Assembly (NCBI RefSeq): GCF_003403035.1 | Contig: NZ_QURN01000019.1 | Span: 1-57,575, forward strand | Length of the DNA: 57,575 bases | Source: Mesorhizobium denitrificans | GTDB lineage: Bacteria > Pseudomonadota > Alphaproteobacteria > Rhizobiales > Rhizobiaceae | Reading direction: 5' to 3' | Shown: one piece after another, positions 21,745 to 30,508 of the stretch | Layout: each line of letters starts with the position of its first letter | How positions within the stretch are numbered: the first letter of the stretch is position 1 | Translations under genes and position numbers: made by a program | The notes under the pieces: model-generated | Told to the model about the DNA's origin: nothing | What the model saw: only the letters and a program-made list of their open reading frames with translations | Databases searched by the model: none

Positions 21745-23975
21745 CTAGCGCCCTCTTTGCGCTTCGCGCCTTTCTTTCCTCCCCGTTTTTTCAAAGCCTT
21801 GTCGATCCACGCCCTCAGTTTGGTGGCGCTTGCGATTGCATCATCCGGCACCGCAACGCTCTGCTCGGCCGCGAGCTTCTGTGCAAACTCGATCTGCTTT
21901 TCGCTTGGCCGGGCATTCGCCAGCGCCGCATCGATCCATGCCTTGAGTTTGGGCGCGCTCGCCATCGCGACCTCGGGAACGGTGGTCTCCTGCTCGGCCG
22001 CCAGCTTGCGGGCGAACTCGATCTGCTTTTCGCTCGGCCGCGCGTTGACCAATGCTGCGTCGATCCACTCGCGGAGCTTCCGGCTACTCTCGAACGCCTC
22101 ATTGGGTATGGTGATGCCTTGCTCACCAGCGAGCTTCCGGGCTAGTTCGAGCTGTTTTTCCGATGGCGTGAGTGAAATTACCGGGCCGGGCTTGCCGCCA
22201 TTATCTTCGCACAGAACCTCGCACCCTTCCCGATAGCCGGTACATCCGAAATAGGTGCGCCCCTTCTTGCTCCGGGCCAAGCGGAGGGGCTTGCCGCAGC
22301 TCGGGCACGGATAGGTCGGCGTCAGCGCGGCGAGCTTGCCCAGCTCCCCGTCAAGGCGGGTATTGAGATCATGCACCACGGGCACATACTGGCTCTTGCC
22401 CTCAGCAATGAGATCTAGCTGGGTTTCCAGCTCCTTCGTGAAATCATACTCGGCAAAGCCGAAGCGACCGACGAGCTGCCGCACGATGGCACGGCCTGCC
22501 GGCGTCGGTACGAGGAAGCGCTTCTCGACCTTCACATAGGCCTTGCCGCAGATGTTCTGGACGATGGCCGCGAAGGTGGACGGCCGGCCAATCCCCATGG
22601 CTTCGAGTTTCTTGATCAGACTGGTTTCGGTGTAGCGCGACGGGGGCTTGGTGGCCTTCGGCACAACCTGGCCCCCGGTCGCGTGGACGTTCTGTCCGGT
22701 GGAAAGCACCGGGACTTTGCCGGATGCTGCGGCCTCTGCCACGTCTTCGTCGTCGTCCTTGTCGTCGTCGCTGGCAACCACTTTCCAGCCGGGCTTCACG
22801 AGCACCGCGCTCCGTGCGCGGAACTGGAAGGTGTCTGCCCCCTGCCGGCAGGAGAGATCGAGCGTGACCGTGTTGTATTCGGCATCGGCGAGCTGCGATG
22901 CGACGGCTCGCCGCCAGATCAGCCGATAGATGGCCTTCTCGTTCTCAGTGTCGCCGGCATCGAGCACTTCGGGATGGGTCGGGCGAATGGCTTCGTGGGC
23001 CTCCTGAGCGCCCTCCGGCAGCTTCCATCTGCGCTTCTTCTCGGCGACCGGCCATCCCCTGCTCTGCGCATAGGCGGCCATCAGCGCCATCCCATCGTCC
23101 GACAGGTTCGGATTGTCCGTGCGATGATAGGTAATATGCCCGTTCTCGAAGAGCTTCTGTGCGCAGGCCTGCGTGACCGCAGGCGGCAGCTTGAGGGTTG
23201 CGCCGGCTGCTTGGAGCAACGCCGATGTCGTGAACGGCGCGCCCGGCGCGCGCATCGCCGGCTTCTGGCTGGCAGCGGCAATCGTGAAATCCCGGCAGCT
23301 CGCTGCCCGCTCGGCCAGTGCGCGATCAAGGACATACTCGCTCCCCTCGTTCAGGAAGGGCTTCGTCTGCCATTCAGCCGACCATTCGCCGTTTTCAAAC
23401 TGCACCATGGCGGTGAAGTGATCCGTCACCTTGAAATTATCGATCTCATCCTGCCGTTCGACCACGAGCCGGACAGCCGGAGACTGGCAGCGCCCAGCCG
23501 ACAGCCCCATACCGGCCGCATCGCTGATCGGATAGGAGACGCGGTAGCCGATCAGTCGGTCGGCTGCGCGCCGGGCTTCCTGCGCATCGACAAGGTGCTG
23601 GTCGATCTGCCGGGGAGACGACAGTGCCCCGCGAACGCCGGACTCTGTGATTTCATTGAAGGTGACTCGCTTGTAATGCGAGAGACGCAGATAGTGGCGC
23701 AGGTGCGCCGAGATCGCCTCCCCTTCACGGTCGGGGTCGGTCGCGAGGTAGACTTCATCGGCAGAGGCTGCAATGCCTTTGAGCTTGCCGATGACGCTTT
23801 TCCCTCTGTCGGATAGCTCGTAATCGAGCTTATATGAACCGGGTTCGATTGCCATCTTGCCATTCGGAAGATCGGCGATATGGCCTACACTGGCTTCGAC
23901 GGTCCATCCGGCTCCGAGAATCTGCCGAATTTTCGCAGCCTTTGTCGGGCTTTCCACAATCATAAGGTTTGCCAA
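21741..23975 (-). CDS. Type IA DNA topoisomerase (744 aa), TTG start
   Basis: Relaxes negatively supercoiled DNA through a single-strand break. Toprim signatures: MIVESPTKAAKI (Glu8) and YLATDPDREGE (Asp80, Asp82, Glu84). The active-site tyrosine is Tyr283 in GHITYHRTDNP. A single C-terminal zinc ribbon (CPSCG...YFGCTGYREGC) follows. The tail, from about residue 617, is three tandem 43-residue repeats starting TPSEKQ/RPSEKQ and ending KLxxWIDAAL. The start is TTG 23975, set by GGAGG six bases upstream; no ATG stands before IVESPTK. Conjugative plasmids often carry such enzymes. It diverges from dotM (92-base gap). On a hairpin-ended replicon it may help untangle ends or replication intermediates; that is inference. 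Confidence 0.93.
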   Translation of the reverse strand: MANLMIVESPTKAAKIRQILGAGWTVEASVGHIADLPNGKMAIEPGSYKLDYELSDRGKSVIGKLKGIAASADEVYLATDPDREGEAISAHLRHYLRLSHYKRVTFNEITESGVRGALSSPRQIDQHLVDAQEARRAADRLIGYRVSYPISDAAGMGLSAGRCQSPAVRLVVERQDEIDNFKVTDHFTAMVQFENGEWSAEWQTKPFLNEGSEYVLDRALAERAASCRDFTIAAASQKPAMRAPGAPFTTSALLQAAGATLKLPPAVTQACAQKLFENGHITYHRTDNPNLSDDGMALMAAYAQSRGWPVAEKKRRWKLPEGAQEAHEAIRPTHPEVLDAGDTENEKAIYRLIWRRAVASQLADAEYNTVTLDLSCRQGADTFQFRARSAVLVKPGWKVVASDDDKDDDEDVAEAAASGKVPVLSTGQNVHATGGQVVPKATKPPSRYTETSLIKKLEAMGIGRPSTFAAIVQNICGKAYVKVEKRFLVPTPAGRAIVRQLVGRFGFAEYDFTKELETQLDLIAEGKSQYVPVVHDLNTRLDGELGKLAALTPTYPCPSCGKPLRLARSKKGRTYFGCTGYREGCEVLCEDNGGKPGPVISLTPSEKQLELARKLAGEQGITIPNEAFESSRKLREWIDAALVNARPSEKQIEFARKLAAEQETTVPEVAMASAPKLKAWIDAALANARPSEKQIEFAQKLAAEQSVAVPDDAIASATKLRAWIDKALKKRGGKKGAKRKEGAR

Positions 23976-24067
23976 AACGCCCTCCAAGGATGATGTTTGC
24001 TTGAAAGTTTGATATTGATTTGTCACTCTAAAATAATGTGTTTCTGTTCGCAAGAAAGCGAGGGGCA

Positions 24068-25639
24068 ATGTCGCAAAACCAGAAATCAATAGGCTGGCTG
24101 GAAGTGTCGGTGGCGATGTTCTTCGTACTCGCCATGCTGACCGTGCTGTGGGTGGTGCTGCGCGCGCCCATCGGGTTCCTGTACCATCATGCCCGGCTGG
24201 CCGAGACCGGCGGCCTGTGGGGCATGACGGCATGGGGTCAGTATTTCGCGAAGGTTCTTCCGAAGAATTACGCGGTGGAATCGATCTTCGTCTCATCGAT
24301 CCCGTTCGGGGTGCTCTGTGCCGGCGTCATCATCGTGATCGGCCTTTTCATGAAACACAAAGTCGAGAAGGATCACATCATCACCCATCTCCGGCCGGAG
24401 AAGCCTATGGAATGGCGTGACCTTATGCTGCGCTTCGCTCCGCTCTATCCCCACAACGAGTTTTTCGCGAATTTCCCGATGTACCGCTATTCAGCATCGG
24501 ACGGCCCCGCATCCCAGCCGATGTCAGCGCTGGAGCTGCTGCACTCGGCTGGTGCGGTAAGCTTCGAGCGCGCGGCCACAACGGCTGATGATACCGACGC
24601 AACTAAGCCGGGCCAGCGCCGGCCGTTGAAGGAAGATGACACCGGAGAAATGCGCATCGACGTGGACAAGGTGCGCGCCGCCCTCACCGCTCATTTCGGC
24701 CCGCTGAATCCGTTCGTGAACGTCACGGAAATGAAGAACGTCACGGATGTCACCAAGGCGGTAAACGAGCTGTCATGGTACGCAGCAACGATCCTCTACG
24801 CCGCGCTTGTGCGTGTGAACGCACTGCATGATCCCGACCTTCCCGATCCCGATGGGCTGAAGGATGTGGTCGATAAATCGGAAGAATACCTGCGCGACGT
24901 ATGGCGCGCGATCAACGCGGAGAAGCGCCGGTTGGGTGATCGGCTGGTGATCGGGCCTTACGATTATCCCGATCCGACGAAGAAACCGGCCAAGGGCAAA
25001 GGCAAGGCCAAGAAAGCGGAGGCTTCCGCCGCTAGCAAGGATACAATCCTGCTCAAAGATCATCTGGCGAAGGTCGGCCCTGAGTTTAAAACGACACTCA
25101 AGGCCCGCGAGGAGTTGGTGAAGCTGCTAGTCGATCCTGCGAAGGGTCTCGATCCGAAAAAACCCGCCAAGGCGCTCGAAACCATCTGCAAGAGCCACGG
25201 CTATGTGTTCGGGCTGCTGGCGTCGTCCATGACGGACGGGCGGGACGGCATGACGCTGGAAGGCGCTCGTGCGTCCGGCGTCTTCGCACCGAACACCTTC
25301 CTGTGGCTGCGCTTCGTTGACCGCCAGCTCTGGCGCTTCCTGAATTATATCGGCATGCAGACGCCCTGCCCCGAGGCGGCCGGGATGTTCGATCACTGGC
25401 AGACCGAGCTTGCTCTGAAAGCACCGCGCACAGAACCCGAGATTGCCGAAACGACGATCACGGCTGTCGTCAACGAGGCGCGGAAACAATCGCCTCGCTC
25501 GCTGACGGCCCGCAACTTCGAAGAAATGCGCGAGCGCATCGAAAAAAGCACACAGGAGGCCATGGCAAACATGCAGGCCGCCTCCAAGGCGTGGAACGAC
25601 GAGGAAACACCAGCCTCGGCGCTGATGCCACGCGAATGA
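24068..25639 (+). CDS. dotM: DotM/IcmP (TrbA)-type protein of the coupling complex (523 aa)
   Basis: DotM works with the DotL ATPase at the inner membrane to recruit substrates in Dot/Icm and IncI-type conjugation systems. Two N-terminal membrane helices (about residues 14-36 and 78-98) precede a large cytoplasmic domain. The family hallmark is near residues 404-440: VFAPNTFLWLRFVDRQLWRFLNYIGMQTPCPEAAGMFDHW. A Lys/Ala-rich insertion (KKPAKGKGKAKKAEASAASK) breaks the middle of the domain and is probably disordered. ATG 24068 lies behind GAGGGG. No DotL gene is recognised beside it; in IncI plasmids trbA and trbC are neighbours. Confidence 0.87.
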   Translation: MSQNQKSIGWLEVSVAMFFVLAMLTVLWVVLRAPIGFLYHHARLAETGGLWGMTAWGQYFAKVLPKNYAVESIFVSSIPFGVLCAGVIIVIGLFMKHKVEKDHIITHLRPEKPMEWRDLMLRFAPLYPHNEFFANFPMYRYSASDGPASQPMSALELLHSAGAVSFERAATTADDTDATKPGQRRPLKEDDTGEMRIDVDKVRAALTAHFGPLNPFVNVTEMKNVTDVTKAVNELSWYAATILYAALVRVNALHDPDLPDPDGLKDVVDKSEEYLRDVWRAINAEKRRLGDRLVIGPYDYPDPTKKPAKGKGKAKKAEASAASKDTILLKDHLAKVGPEFKTTLKAREELVKLLVDPAKGLDPKKPAKALETICKSHGYVFGLLASSMTDGRDGMTLEGARASGVFAPNTFLWLRFVDRQLWRFLNYIGMQTPCPEAAGMFDHWQTELALKAPRTEPEIAETTITAVVNEARKQSPRSLTARNFEEMRERIEKSTQEAMANMQAASKAWNDEETPASALMPRE

Positions 25640-25642
25640 AAT

Positions 25643-25711
25643 CCGGCCTCCGGCCGCTCGTTGTCCATCCTGCGCAGCAGGACGAAGCGCAGCGGAGCAG
25701 CCGGAGGCCGG
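25643..25711. repeat. Long GC-rich inverted repeat, possible terminator/structured RNA
   Basis: CCGGCCTCCGGC (25643-25654) is the exact reverse complement of GCCGGAGGCCGG (25700-25711). Inside it a second stem TCCTGC-GCA-GCAGGA forms. There is no T-run, so this may be a structured 5' leader of mucR or a factor-dependent stop for dotM. Confidence 0.6.
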
Positions 25712-25780
25712 AACGCGCCTCCATATAGCGCTGTAGTGACGGCCGGAGGCTGTGGGGAACGAAACAGAGAAGGAAATGCG

Positions 25781-26236
25781 ATGACTACTGAAAACGCCGG
25801 CTCCGCTTCCTTGGAGAAGATCGGACTGACCGCCGATATCGTCTCGGCTTATGTGGCAAACAATCATGTGCAGGCCTCGGAAGTGGCGGACCTCATAGCG
25901 AACGTGCATCAGACGCTCGTTGGTCTTGGCCAAGCGCCTGCCGCCGCCGCCGTCCCGCAGCTCCAGCCCGCCGTTTCGATTAAAAAATCGATCACGCCGG
26001 ACTATCTGATCTGCCTCGAAGACGGAAAACAGTTCAAGTCCTTGAAGCGTCACCTATCGACCAAATACAATATGACGCCGGAGGCCTATCGTGAAAAATG
26101 GGGCCTGCCCGCAGACTATCCGATGGTAGCTCCGACCTACGCGGAAGCGCGATCTGCGCTGGCTAAAAATATGGGGCTGGGGAGAAGGAAAGAAGAGAAG
26201 CCGTCCAAAACCGGGCGCAAGAAAAAGGCCGCTTGA
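25781..26236 (+). CDS. mucR: MucR/Ros-family transcriptional regulator (151 aa)
   Basis: The C-terminal half carries the Ros/MucR signature: ITPDYLICLEDGKQFKSLKRHLSTKYNMTPEAYREKWGLPADYPMVAPTYAEARSALAKNMGLGRR, with the zinc-finger Cys, Asp and His positions. The family binds AT-rich DNA and represses many genes in alphaproteobacteria, which is the main taxonomic clue here. The N-terminal half is a helical oligomerisation part. ATG 25781 follows GAAGGAAA. A plasmid copy may silence transfer genes or modulate host MucR targets. The tail is Lys-rich. Confidence 0.92.
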   Translation: MTTENAGSASLEKIGLTADIVSAYVANNHVQASEVADLIANVHQTLVGLGQAPAAAAVPQLQPAVSIKKSITPDYLICLEDGKQFKSLKRHLSTKYNMTPEAYREKWGLPADYPMVAPTYAEARSALAKNMGLGRRKEEKPSKTGRKKKAA

Positions 26237-26245
26237 CAGGCGGCC
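26222..26245 (-). terminator. Intrinsic terminator for the minus-strand cluster
   Basis: On the minus strand GGCCGC...GCGGCC (26240-26245 pairing with 26227-26232) is followed by TTTTTC. It lies within the last codons of mucR and just beyond the stop of the gene at 26264-26941. Confidence 0.65.
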
Positions 26246-26263
26246 GTAACAAGTCCGGTTGGC

Positions 26264-26941
26264 CTACATCCCATCCTGCAATGAGCGGATCGACGGACCA
26301 CATCGCTTCCATGTCAGCGATGGGCCTCCCGGCTTGAAGGATATGGAATACCCGGTGGTGGCTTTGAGCGTGTAGAGACTCGTGCCCTGCTCGACCTTGC
26401 CGCGCTTCACATCTCGACAGCTCGTTGTCACCGCATAAGCGCGGCCGGACTTCTTAACATCCACAATCCGGCACTCGGTCGGATTGTTATCGTGCGTTGT
26501 GAACCTGTCGCCATGAAACATGGTAATCGCAAGATTGGGTGCGTTCTCGCAAGCATTTTCGCCCATCACGTAGGCACCAGTCTTCAACGGCAGCAACTCG
26601 TTGGTAGGAGGTGGTAGTTCGCTCTTGCATAGCGCGAAGTTCTGTTCACCTAGCTGGAAAGAAAGGCCATCTTTGGCGATCTTCATTGGCATCTCGTGCT
26701 GAGCGGTATCACCAGCGCCATCACAAACCAACTTCGACCCCTTGATGCGACAGTAGTCGTCACCACCATAGACAAGCCCGCCTCCGGGCGAATGCCATAT
26801 ATGGATGATATTGCTCTTAGCATCCACATTCCTAAGCGCTTCACAGTTCTTCTGGCTGGTCACGAAATGACCAACTTCCAATTCTGCGGCCGAGACCTGA
26901 GTTGCTCCAAGGAAGACGAATGCTAGCCAAGAATATTTCAT
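26264..26941 (-). CDS. Exported protein with two similar halves (225 aa)
   Basis: Signal peptide MKYSWLAFVFLGATQVSAA, cleavage likely near residue 18. The mature protein consists of two beta-rich halves of about 90 residues that resemble each other: VGHFVTSQKNCEALRN...CRIKGSKLVC and TGAYVMGENACENAPN...CRIVDVKKSG...SCRDV, each with paired cysteines. An internal duplication is likely. It follows the lysozyme-M23 gene on the minus strand by 10 bases and probably works in the periplasm with it. Confidence 0.62.
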   Translation of the reverse strand: MKYSWLAFVFLGATQVSAAELEVGHFVTSQKNCEALRNVDAKSNIIHIWHSPGGGLVYGGDDYCRIKGSKLVCDGAGDTAQHEMPMKIAKDGLSFQLGEQNFALCKSELPPPTNELLPLKTGAYVMGENACENAPNLAITMFHGDRFTTHDNNPTECRIVDVKKSGRAYAVTTSCRDVKRGKVEQGTSLYTLKATTGYSISFKPGGPSLTWKRCGPSIRSLQDGM

Positions 26942-26951
26942 GTTCCGGGTA

Positions 26952-28421
26952 TTACTCCCCTGCTCTGCCGTAGAGTGACAACAACCCCGCCGCCGCCGCA
27001 TCGAACCGAGCCTGCATCTGCGCTGCCGAGGATGTGGCGGCCCGCACGTCGAGAGCGCTTTGCCGGCCCATGTCGATGACGACAGAGCGCAGCTCCTTGT
27101 CGGCGTTCGCAATGCCCGATCCTGCGCTGGAATAATAGTCGCCAAAGCCTCCGGCCAAGGCGGCTGTGGGTTCGCTGTCGCCCGTACTGGTCGGTGTCTC
27201 TGACGTGCCCGTGCCGGGGGTGCAGGAATTGGGAAGAGATTGCGTGCGACCTGTTCTGGCCGCCGCATTGCCAGTGACAGGCACTCGCTCTTTCAGATAG
27301 CGCTCCGGGTTCACATAGAACCATGTGTTCGGTGCGGCACTGGCGAGCGACTGAGACGTTGCAAAGCCGTTGGGATCACGCTTGCCGCCACCGGCCGGGA
27401 AGGCGCAATCGTTGGTGTCCTGACCGACGATGCACTTCGTCGCGGCCACTGCGCTCTTCGGCACCTGTACCTCGAAATGCAGGTGGGGTTTACCCTCCGA
27501 ACGCTTGTCGCCGATCTTGCCGATCTCTTCGCCGGCCTTCACATCCTTGGATTCCGGCATGGAGCTGGAATGGAGATAGAGCGTGCGAAATTGACCGCTC
27601 TCAACCTTGAGGCCCATCCCGCCGACCGTAAGCCTGCCGTCATGGGCCGCATAGAGCGGTTGGCCCATAGACGCGCCGCCAGTAGCGCCCTGCGGATAGA
27701 TATCGGAGCCTCGATGCCAACCATTGTTCCCGCCCGATACGCCAGAGCGGTTCCATGCACCATACTCGGAAAAGACCACGGGGCTTTTGACCGGCTGCGC
27801 TGCCAGACAGGAACCGCCGCCGCCGCCACTGCCGGGGCCGCATTGTTCGTTGGTCTGGTTTTCCGCCACATAGGTGCCTGCGCAAGTTCCATTGCCGTCC
27901 ACGGCGTCGGAACCCGTACCCTTGTTGGTGCAATCCCCGCCACTGGTCAGCCAGTATTTCATGCCGCCAGCGCCGACGAGGTGAGAACCGGCAATCAGGC
28001 CGGCACGGGTGACGGTGACGCCACCGATGGTCTGGCCGATGTATTGCTGCCAGTTACCGAGATACCCAAGGTTGACATTGCCGTAGGTCAGGAAGGCATC
28101 ATCCTGCGCCGTGGAATTGCCGAGGTAGTCTTCAAGGGAGTTGACGCCGTTCTTGCCGGTCCAGCTTCCATCGCGGTTCATATAGCCAGCGTCGATCAGG
28201 GCCGGCTTGCCCATCTGATAGGCTCCATAGAAGCCGTTCCCGGTGTTGGTCCCGTAATTGCCGGAGCCTTCCGACAAGCGGATATTACGTAGAAAGCCTT
28301 CGCAGTCAGTGGCCGTTTGCTGAGCTTGACGAGCAAGGGTGAGTGTCGTGGTGGCGAGTAGCCCTGTCGTCGTAATGGCGATGACGGCCGCCGCGCCGAT
28401 CCCAAACCATCGTGATTTCAT
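26952..28421 (-). CDS. Bifunctional cell-wall hydrolase: lysozyme-like plus M23 peptidase (489 aa)
   Basis: An N-terminal hydrophobic segment (residues 7-33) anchors or exports the protein. Residues 40-180 form a lysozyme-like domain: CEGFLRNIRLSEGSGNYGT with catalytic Glu51, then GFYGAYQMGKPALIDAGY. A glycine-rich linker (near 197-204) leads to an M23 endopeptidase: GWHRGSD (His236, Asp240) and KPHLHFEV (His313, His315) as zinc and catalytic residues. It could cut both glycan and peptide bonds, opening peptidoglycan for the transfer apparatus, as VirB1-type enzymes do. The C-terminal 100 residues are low complexity and helical. Coupled to the upstream gene through an ATGA overlap. Confidence 0.85.
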   Translation of the reverse strand: MKSRWFGIGAAAVIAITTTGLLATTTLTLARQAQQTATDCEGFLRNIRLSEGSGNYGTNTGNGFYGAYQMGKPALIDAGYMNRDGSWTGKNGVNSLEDYLGNSTAQDDAFLTYGNVNLGYLGNWQQYIGQTIGGVTVTRAGLIAGSHLVGAGGMKYWLTSGGDCTNKGTGSDAVDGNGTCAGTYVAENQTNEQCGPGSGGGGGSCLAAQPVKSPVVFSEYGAWNRSGVSGGNNGWHRGSDIYPQGATGGASMGQPLYAAHDGRLTVGGMGLKVESGQFRTLYLHSSSMPESKDVKAGEEIGKIGDKRSEGKPHLHFEVQVPKSAVAATKCIVGQDTNDCAFPAGGGKRDPNGFATSQSLASAAPNTWFYVNPERYLKERVPVTGNAAARTGRTQSLPNSCTPGTGTSETPTSTGDSEPTAALAGGFGDYYSSAGSGIANADKELRSVVIDMGRQSALDVRAATSSAAQMQARFDAAAAGLLSLYGRAGE

Positions 28422-28861
28422 GGCAGGACAGCCTTCGTGCCGCAAATGGTGAGCCTACCACCTGAGAAGTCGAGCTTATTGATCTCGCCGCAGGCCTCGA
28501 AGGCCGAACCCTTCGCCTCGACTGCGTAGGAAGAGGACAGGCGCTGAATGCGCCATGTGCAGGAGCTGGGCGTGCAGTTCGCGCCCCGAAGTGAAGAGAC
28601 GAGATAGTGCTTTCCGCCCTGATCGATAATCGCATAGGCGAAACCATAGGCACCGAACTCCTGCTTCGCCTCAACGCTCCACACATCCGCGAGGATGCTG
28701 CCGACAGCGTTTTTCGAGTCCGTCCAGTCGGCAGGGTCATAAGTCTCGGTGAGCGTCAATGCTGCGGCGTGCGCCTCGCTCGCCCCCTGCATAACGACAA
28801 ATGAGGGGCCGCTGACCGCGAGAGCGGCGGCCAGAGAGAGGAATTTTCGCATAGCAGGCAT
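28418..28861 (-). CDS. Exported protein (147 aa)
   Basis: Start 28861 behind GGGAGG. Signal peptide MRKFLSLAAALAVSGPSFVVMQGASEAHAA. Mature part is beta-rich with four cysteines (ANCTPSSCTW, AFEACGEIN, TICGTK) that likely pair. First gene of the three-gene minus-strand unit for periplasmic proteins (28861 down to 26264). Possibly an accessory of the cell-wall hydrolase. No family recognised. Confidence 0.6.
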   Translation of the reverse strand: MPAMRKFLSLAAALAVSGPSFVVMQGASEAHAAALTLTETYDPADWTDSKNAVGSILADVWSVEAKQEFGAYGFAYAIIDQGGKHYLVSSLRGANCTPSSCTWRIQRLSSSYAVEAKGSAFEACGEINKLDFSGGRLTICGTKAVLP

Positions 28862-29052
28862 GAAACGGCCTCCCGTGATCCGCAGGGATGTTCTGATCTT
28901 TGTGCCAGATGAAAGAGAGAAAGACAATAATTTGTCGCGCGAAAATACTGTGAAATGCCCCTGCCGTCTGGTATGAGGTGGAGCATAATGCGTGGTTTAT
29001 GCTACAGGCCCGGCCTCCTTAGCGCCGAGCCGGGAAAGGCAGGATGCGAACA

Positions 29053-29403
29053 ATGAAAAACATCCACGGGGCGGCTGGGGCCGTGTTGTTCCTTGTCGCG
29101 GTTCAAGGTGCCGCGTTTGCGCAGGAGGCGCGGCCGAGCAACGGTCTTGTCGCCCCTCCCCCTCCTGTCGTGACGCGTCCGGGCGGCGACGGCAATGTCT
29201 CGCAATATGAATACGCCCCGGAAAAGCAGCCGACTTGGCAATATTCCGCGCCCGGCTCGACCGAAGACGCCTGCTCGGCCGAGAACGCGCTGCTGCGGGA
29301 TCAGGTGCGAGACATGCAGACGCAGACCATGCAACTGGAGGCCGAGATCGCCGACCTCAAAGCCAGAAATCAGGCCCTCCAGAAGGCCACCGCAAGCAAG
29401 TGA
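29053..29403 (+). CDS. Exported coiled-coil protein (116 aa)
   Basis: Signal peptide MKNIHGAAGAVLFLVAVQGAAFAQ; then a disordered proline-rich stretch (LVAPPPPVVTRP) and a C-terminal coiled coil (AENALLRDQVRDMQTQTMQLEAEIADLKARNQALQKA). ATG 29053 is better spaced from AGGCAGG than ATG 29044. Eight bases before the DotE-like gene, so probably part of the transfer apparatus on the periplasmic side. Unnamed. Confidence 0.62.
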   Translation: MKNIHGAAGAVLFLVAVQGAAFAQEARPSNGLVAPPPPVVTRPGGDGNVSQYEYAPEKQPTWQYSAPGSTEDACSAENALLRDQVRDMQTQTMQLEAEIADLKARNQALQKATASK

Positions 29404-29411
29404 GCTAACCG

Positions 29412-29996
29412 ATGTCGACAGACCTTAGTCAAATCATCATCAACCTGTTCTCGTTCAACGCGATCCTCTTCGCGATCATGATCCTAGCGATCACGATATT
29501 CGGGGTTGTCGTCGGGGGAATGGGACTGTTGGAGGGATATGTCTACACCACGGGCAATGCCCGCTTCTCGACCCGGCAGGCGAGCTTTTCCGGCGCGATA
29601 ATGAAGCTGGCCATTGGCAGTGCGGCTGCTATCGGCGCGATCATCTTTTACCAGATCGCTGGTACGTTCTCTGTTGGGACGGACGCGACCGCGAAGAACG
29701 TGCTCGATTTCGCGCAAAACGGATCTATCTCGGGGTCTTATTGCGAGCAATTCCGATATTCGGTCACGCTAATCTGGATGATCATAGGGACAGTGGCGCT
29801 GTTCAATGCGGCCCGGACGGCCTACCGCAAGTCAAATGGCGAAATGATCACATGGGGACAGCCAATCCTCTACCTCTTGGCGGGCGTCGGCTGCTACTTC
29901 GTCAACGCGATCACCATGATGGGAGCCAATACAACCGGGCTGAACATGGGCATCGAGAATATGTGCAAGGCCTTCGGAATGGTGGGAGCCGGCTAA
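29412..29996 (+). CDS. Multi-spanning membrane protein, DotE/IcmC (TraQ)-like (194 aa)
   Basis: Four membrane helices: about residues 15-40, 63-83, 118-136 and 150-170. Length and topology match the IcmC/DotE and TraQ family of small inner-membrane parts of type IVB systems; WGQPILYLLAGVGCYFVNAITMMG near the end fits the conserved GxxLyllaG segment. Sequence similarity is low by eye, so the family name is a context-aided guess; DotV or IcmD relatives are alternatives. Confidence 0.5.
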   Translation: MSTDLSQIIINLFSFNAILFAIMILAITIFGVVVGGMGLLEGYVYTTGNARFSTRQASFSGAIMKLAIGSAAAIGAIIFYQIAGTFSVGTDATAKNVLDFAQNGSISGSYCEQFRYSVTLIWMIIGTVALFNAARTAYRKSNGEMITWGQPILYLLAGVGCYFVNAITMMGANTTGLNMGIENMCKAFGMVGAG

Positions 29997-30013
29997 CCAG
30001 AGCTGCCGCAAAC

Positions 30014-30055
30014 GTGTAGTTCCCCGTGCGTAGCCATCATCGTGCATCTGTGTAG
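30014..30055. promoter_or_regulatory. Orphan copy of the vapBC operator
   Basis: This 42-base element starts GTGTAG, has CGTAGCCA in the middle and ends TGTGTAG. It matches the element before vapB (42349-42390) at 33 of 42 bases, with identical spacing. No vapBC genes lie here; it sits between two convergent transcription units. Confidence 0.7.
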
Positions 30056-30062
30056 TCACAGC

Positions 30063-30090
30063 GATTGGGCCGGCTTGGCCGGCTCCAATC
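30063..30090. terminator. GC-rich hairpin between convergent units
   Basis: GATTGGGCCGGC-TTG-GCCGGC-T-CCAATC folds into a 12-bp stem with one bulge. No T-run follows on either strand. It lies between the DotE-like gene (+) and the parA operon (-). Confidence 0.6.
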
Positions 30091-30118
30091 ATCTCCCCTC
30101 CCCGTCCGATATTAGCGA

Positions 30119-30508
30119 TCAGTCCACCCGCAACGGCTTCGTGGGAATGCCATCCTCGTCGACGCCTGCTGCGTCCATCAGAACTTCGATGGCGCGGTCA
30201 TAGGGGCAGCGCAGATGCTGAGACAGTAGCACGAAGCGATTATATGGCTGGATCGACATGCGCGTGCTGAGCTGCTTCGTCGGTCCTTTCGGCTGCACCT
30301 TCTTGGCCACTTCCAACGGCGACTGACGGATCGTGTCCCCACGGCTCTCTGCGGCCCTGCGCAGGCTCCGATCTTCCTCGGGATCGCCTTCCACCGGCTG
30401 GGGCGCGAGCTTCGCCGCCTCTTCGATCCGCTTATTAATGTCATCCATGTCAGCGGGCTTGGAAGCTGGCTTTTTGACGCCTCCGAAACCAAACGTGTTG
30501 CTGGTCAT
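30119..30508 (-). CDS. Small ParA partner, ribbon-helix-helix-like (129 aa)
   Basis: Overlaps the parA stop (ATGA at 30505-30508), the usual arrangement for a ParB-type partner. The last 45 residues read TKQLSTRMSIQPYNRFVLLSQHLRCPYDRAIEVLMDAAGV, a strand then two helices as in ribbon-helix-helix proteins. The N-terminal half is disordered and charged. Such small partners bind the centromere and stimulate the ParA ATPase; the 20-base repeat array upstream of parA is the obvious target. The partner role is inferred from position and fold. Confidence 0.6.
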   Translation of the reverse strand: MTSNTFGFGGVKKPASKPADMDDINKRIEEAAKLAPQPVEGDPEEDRSLRRAAESRGDTIRQSPLEVAKKVQPKGPTKQLSTRMSIQPYNRFVLLSQHLRCPYDRAIEVLMDAAGVDEDGIPTKPLRVD

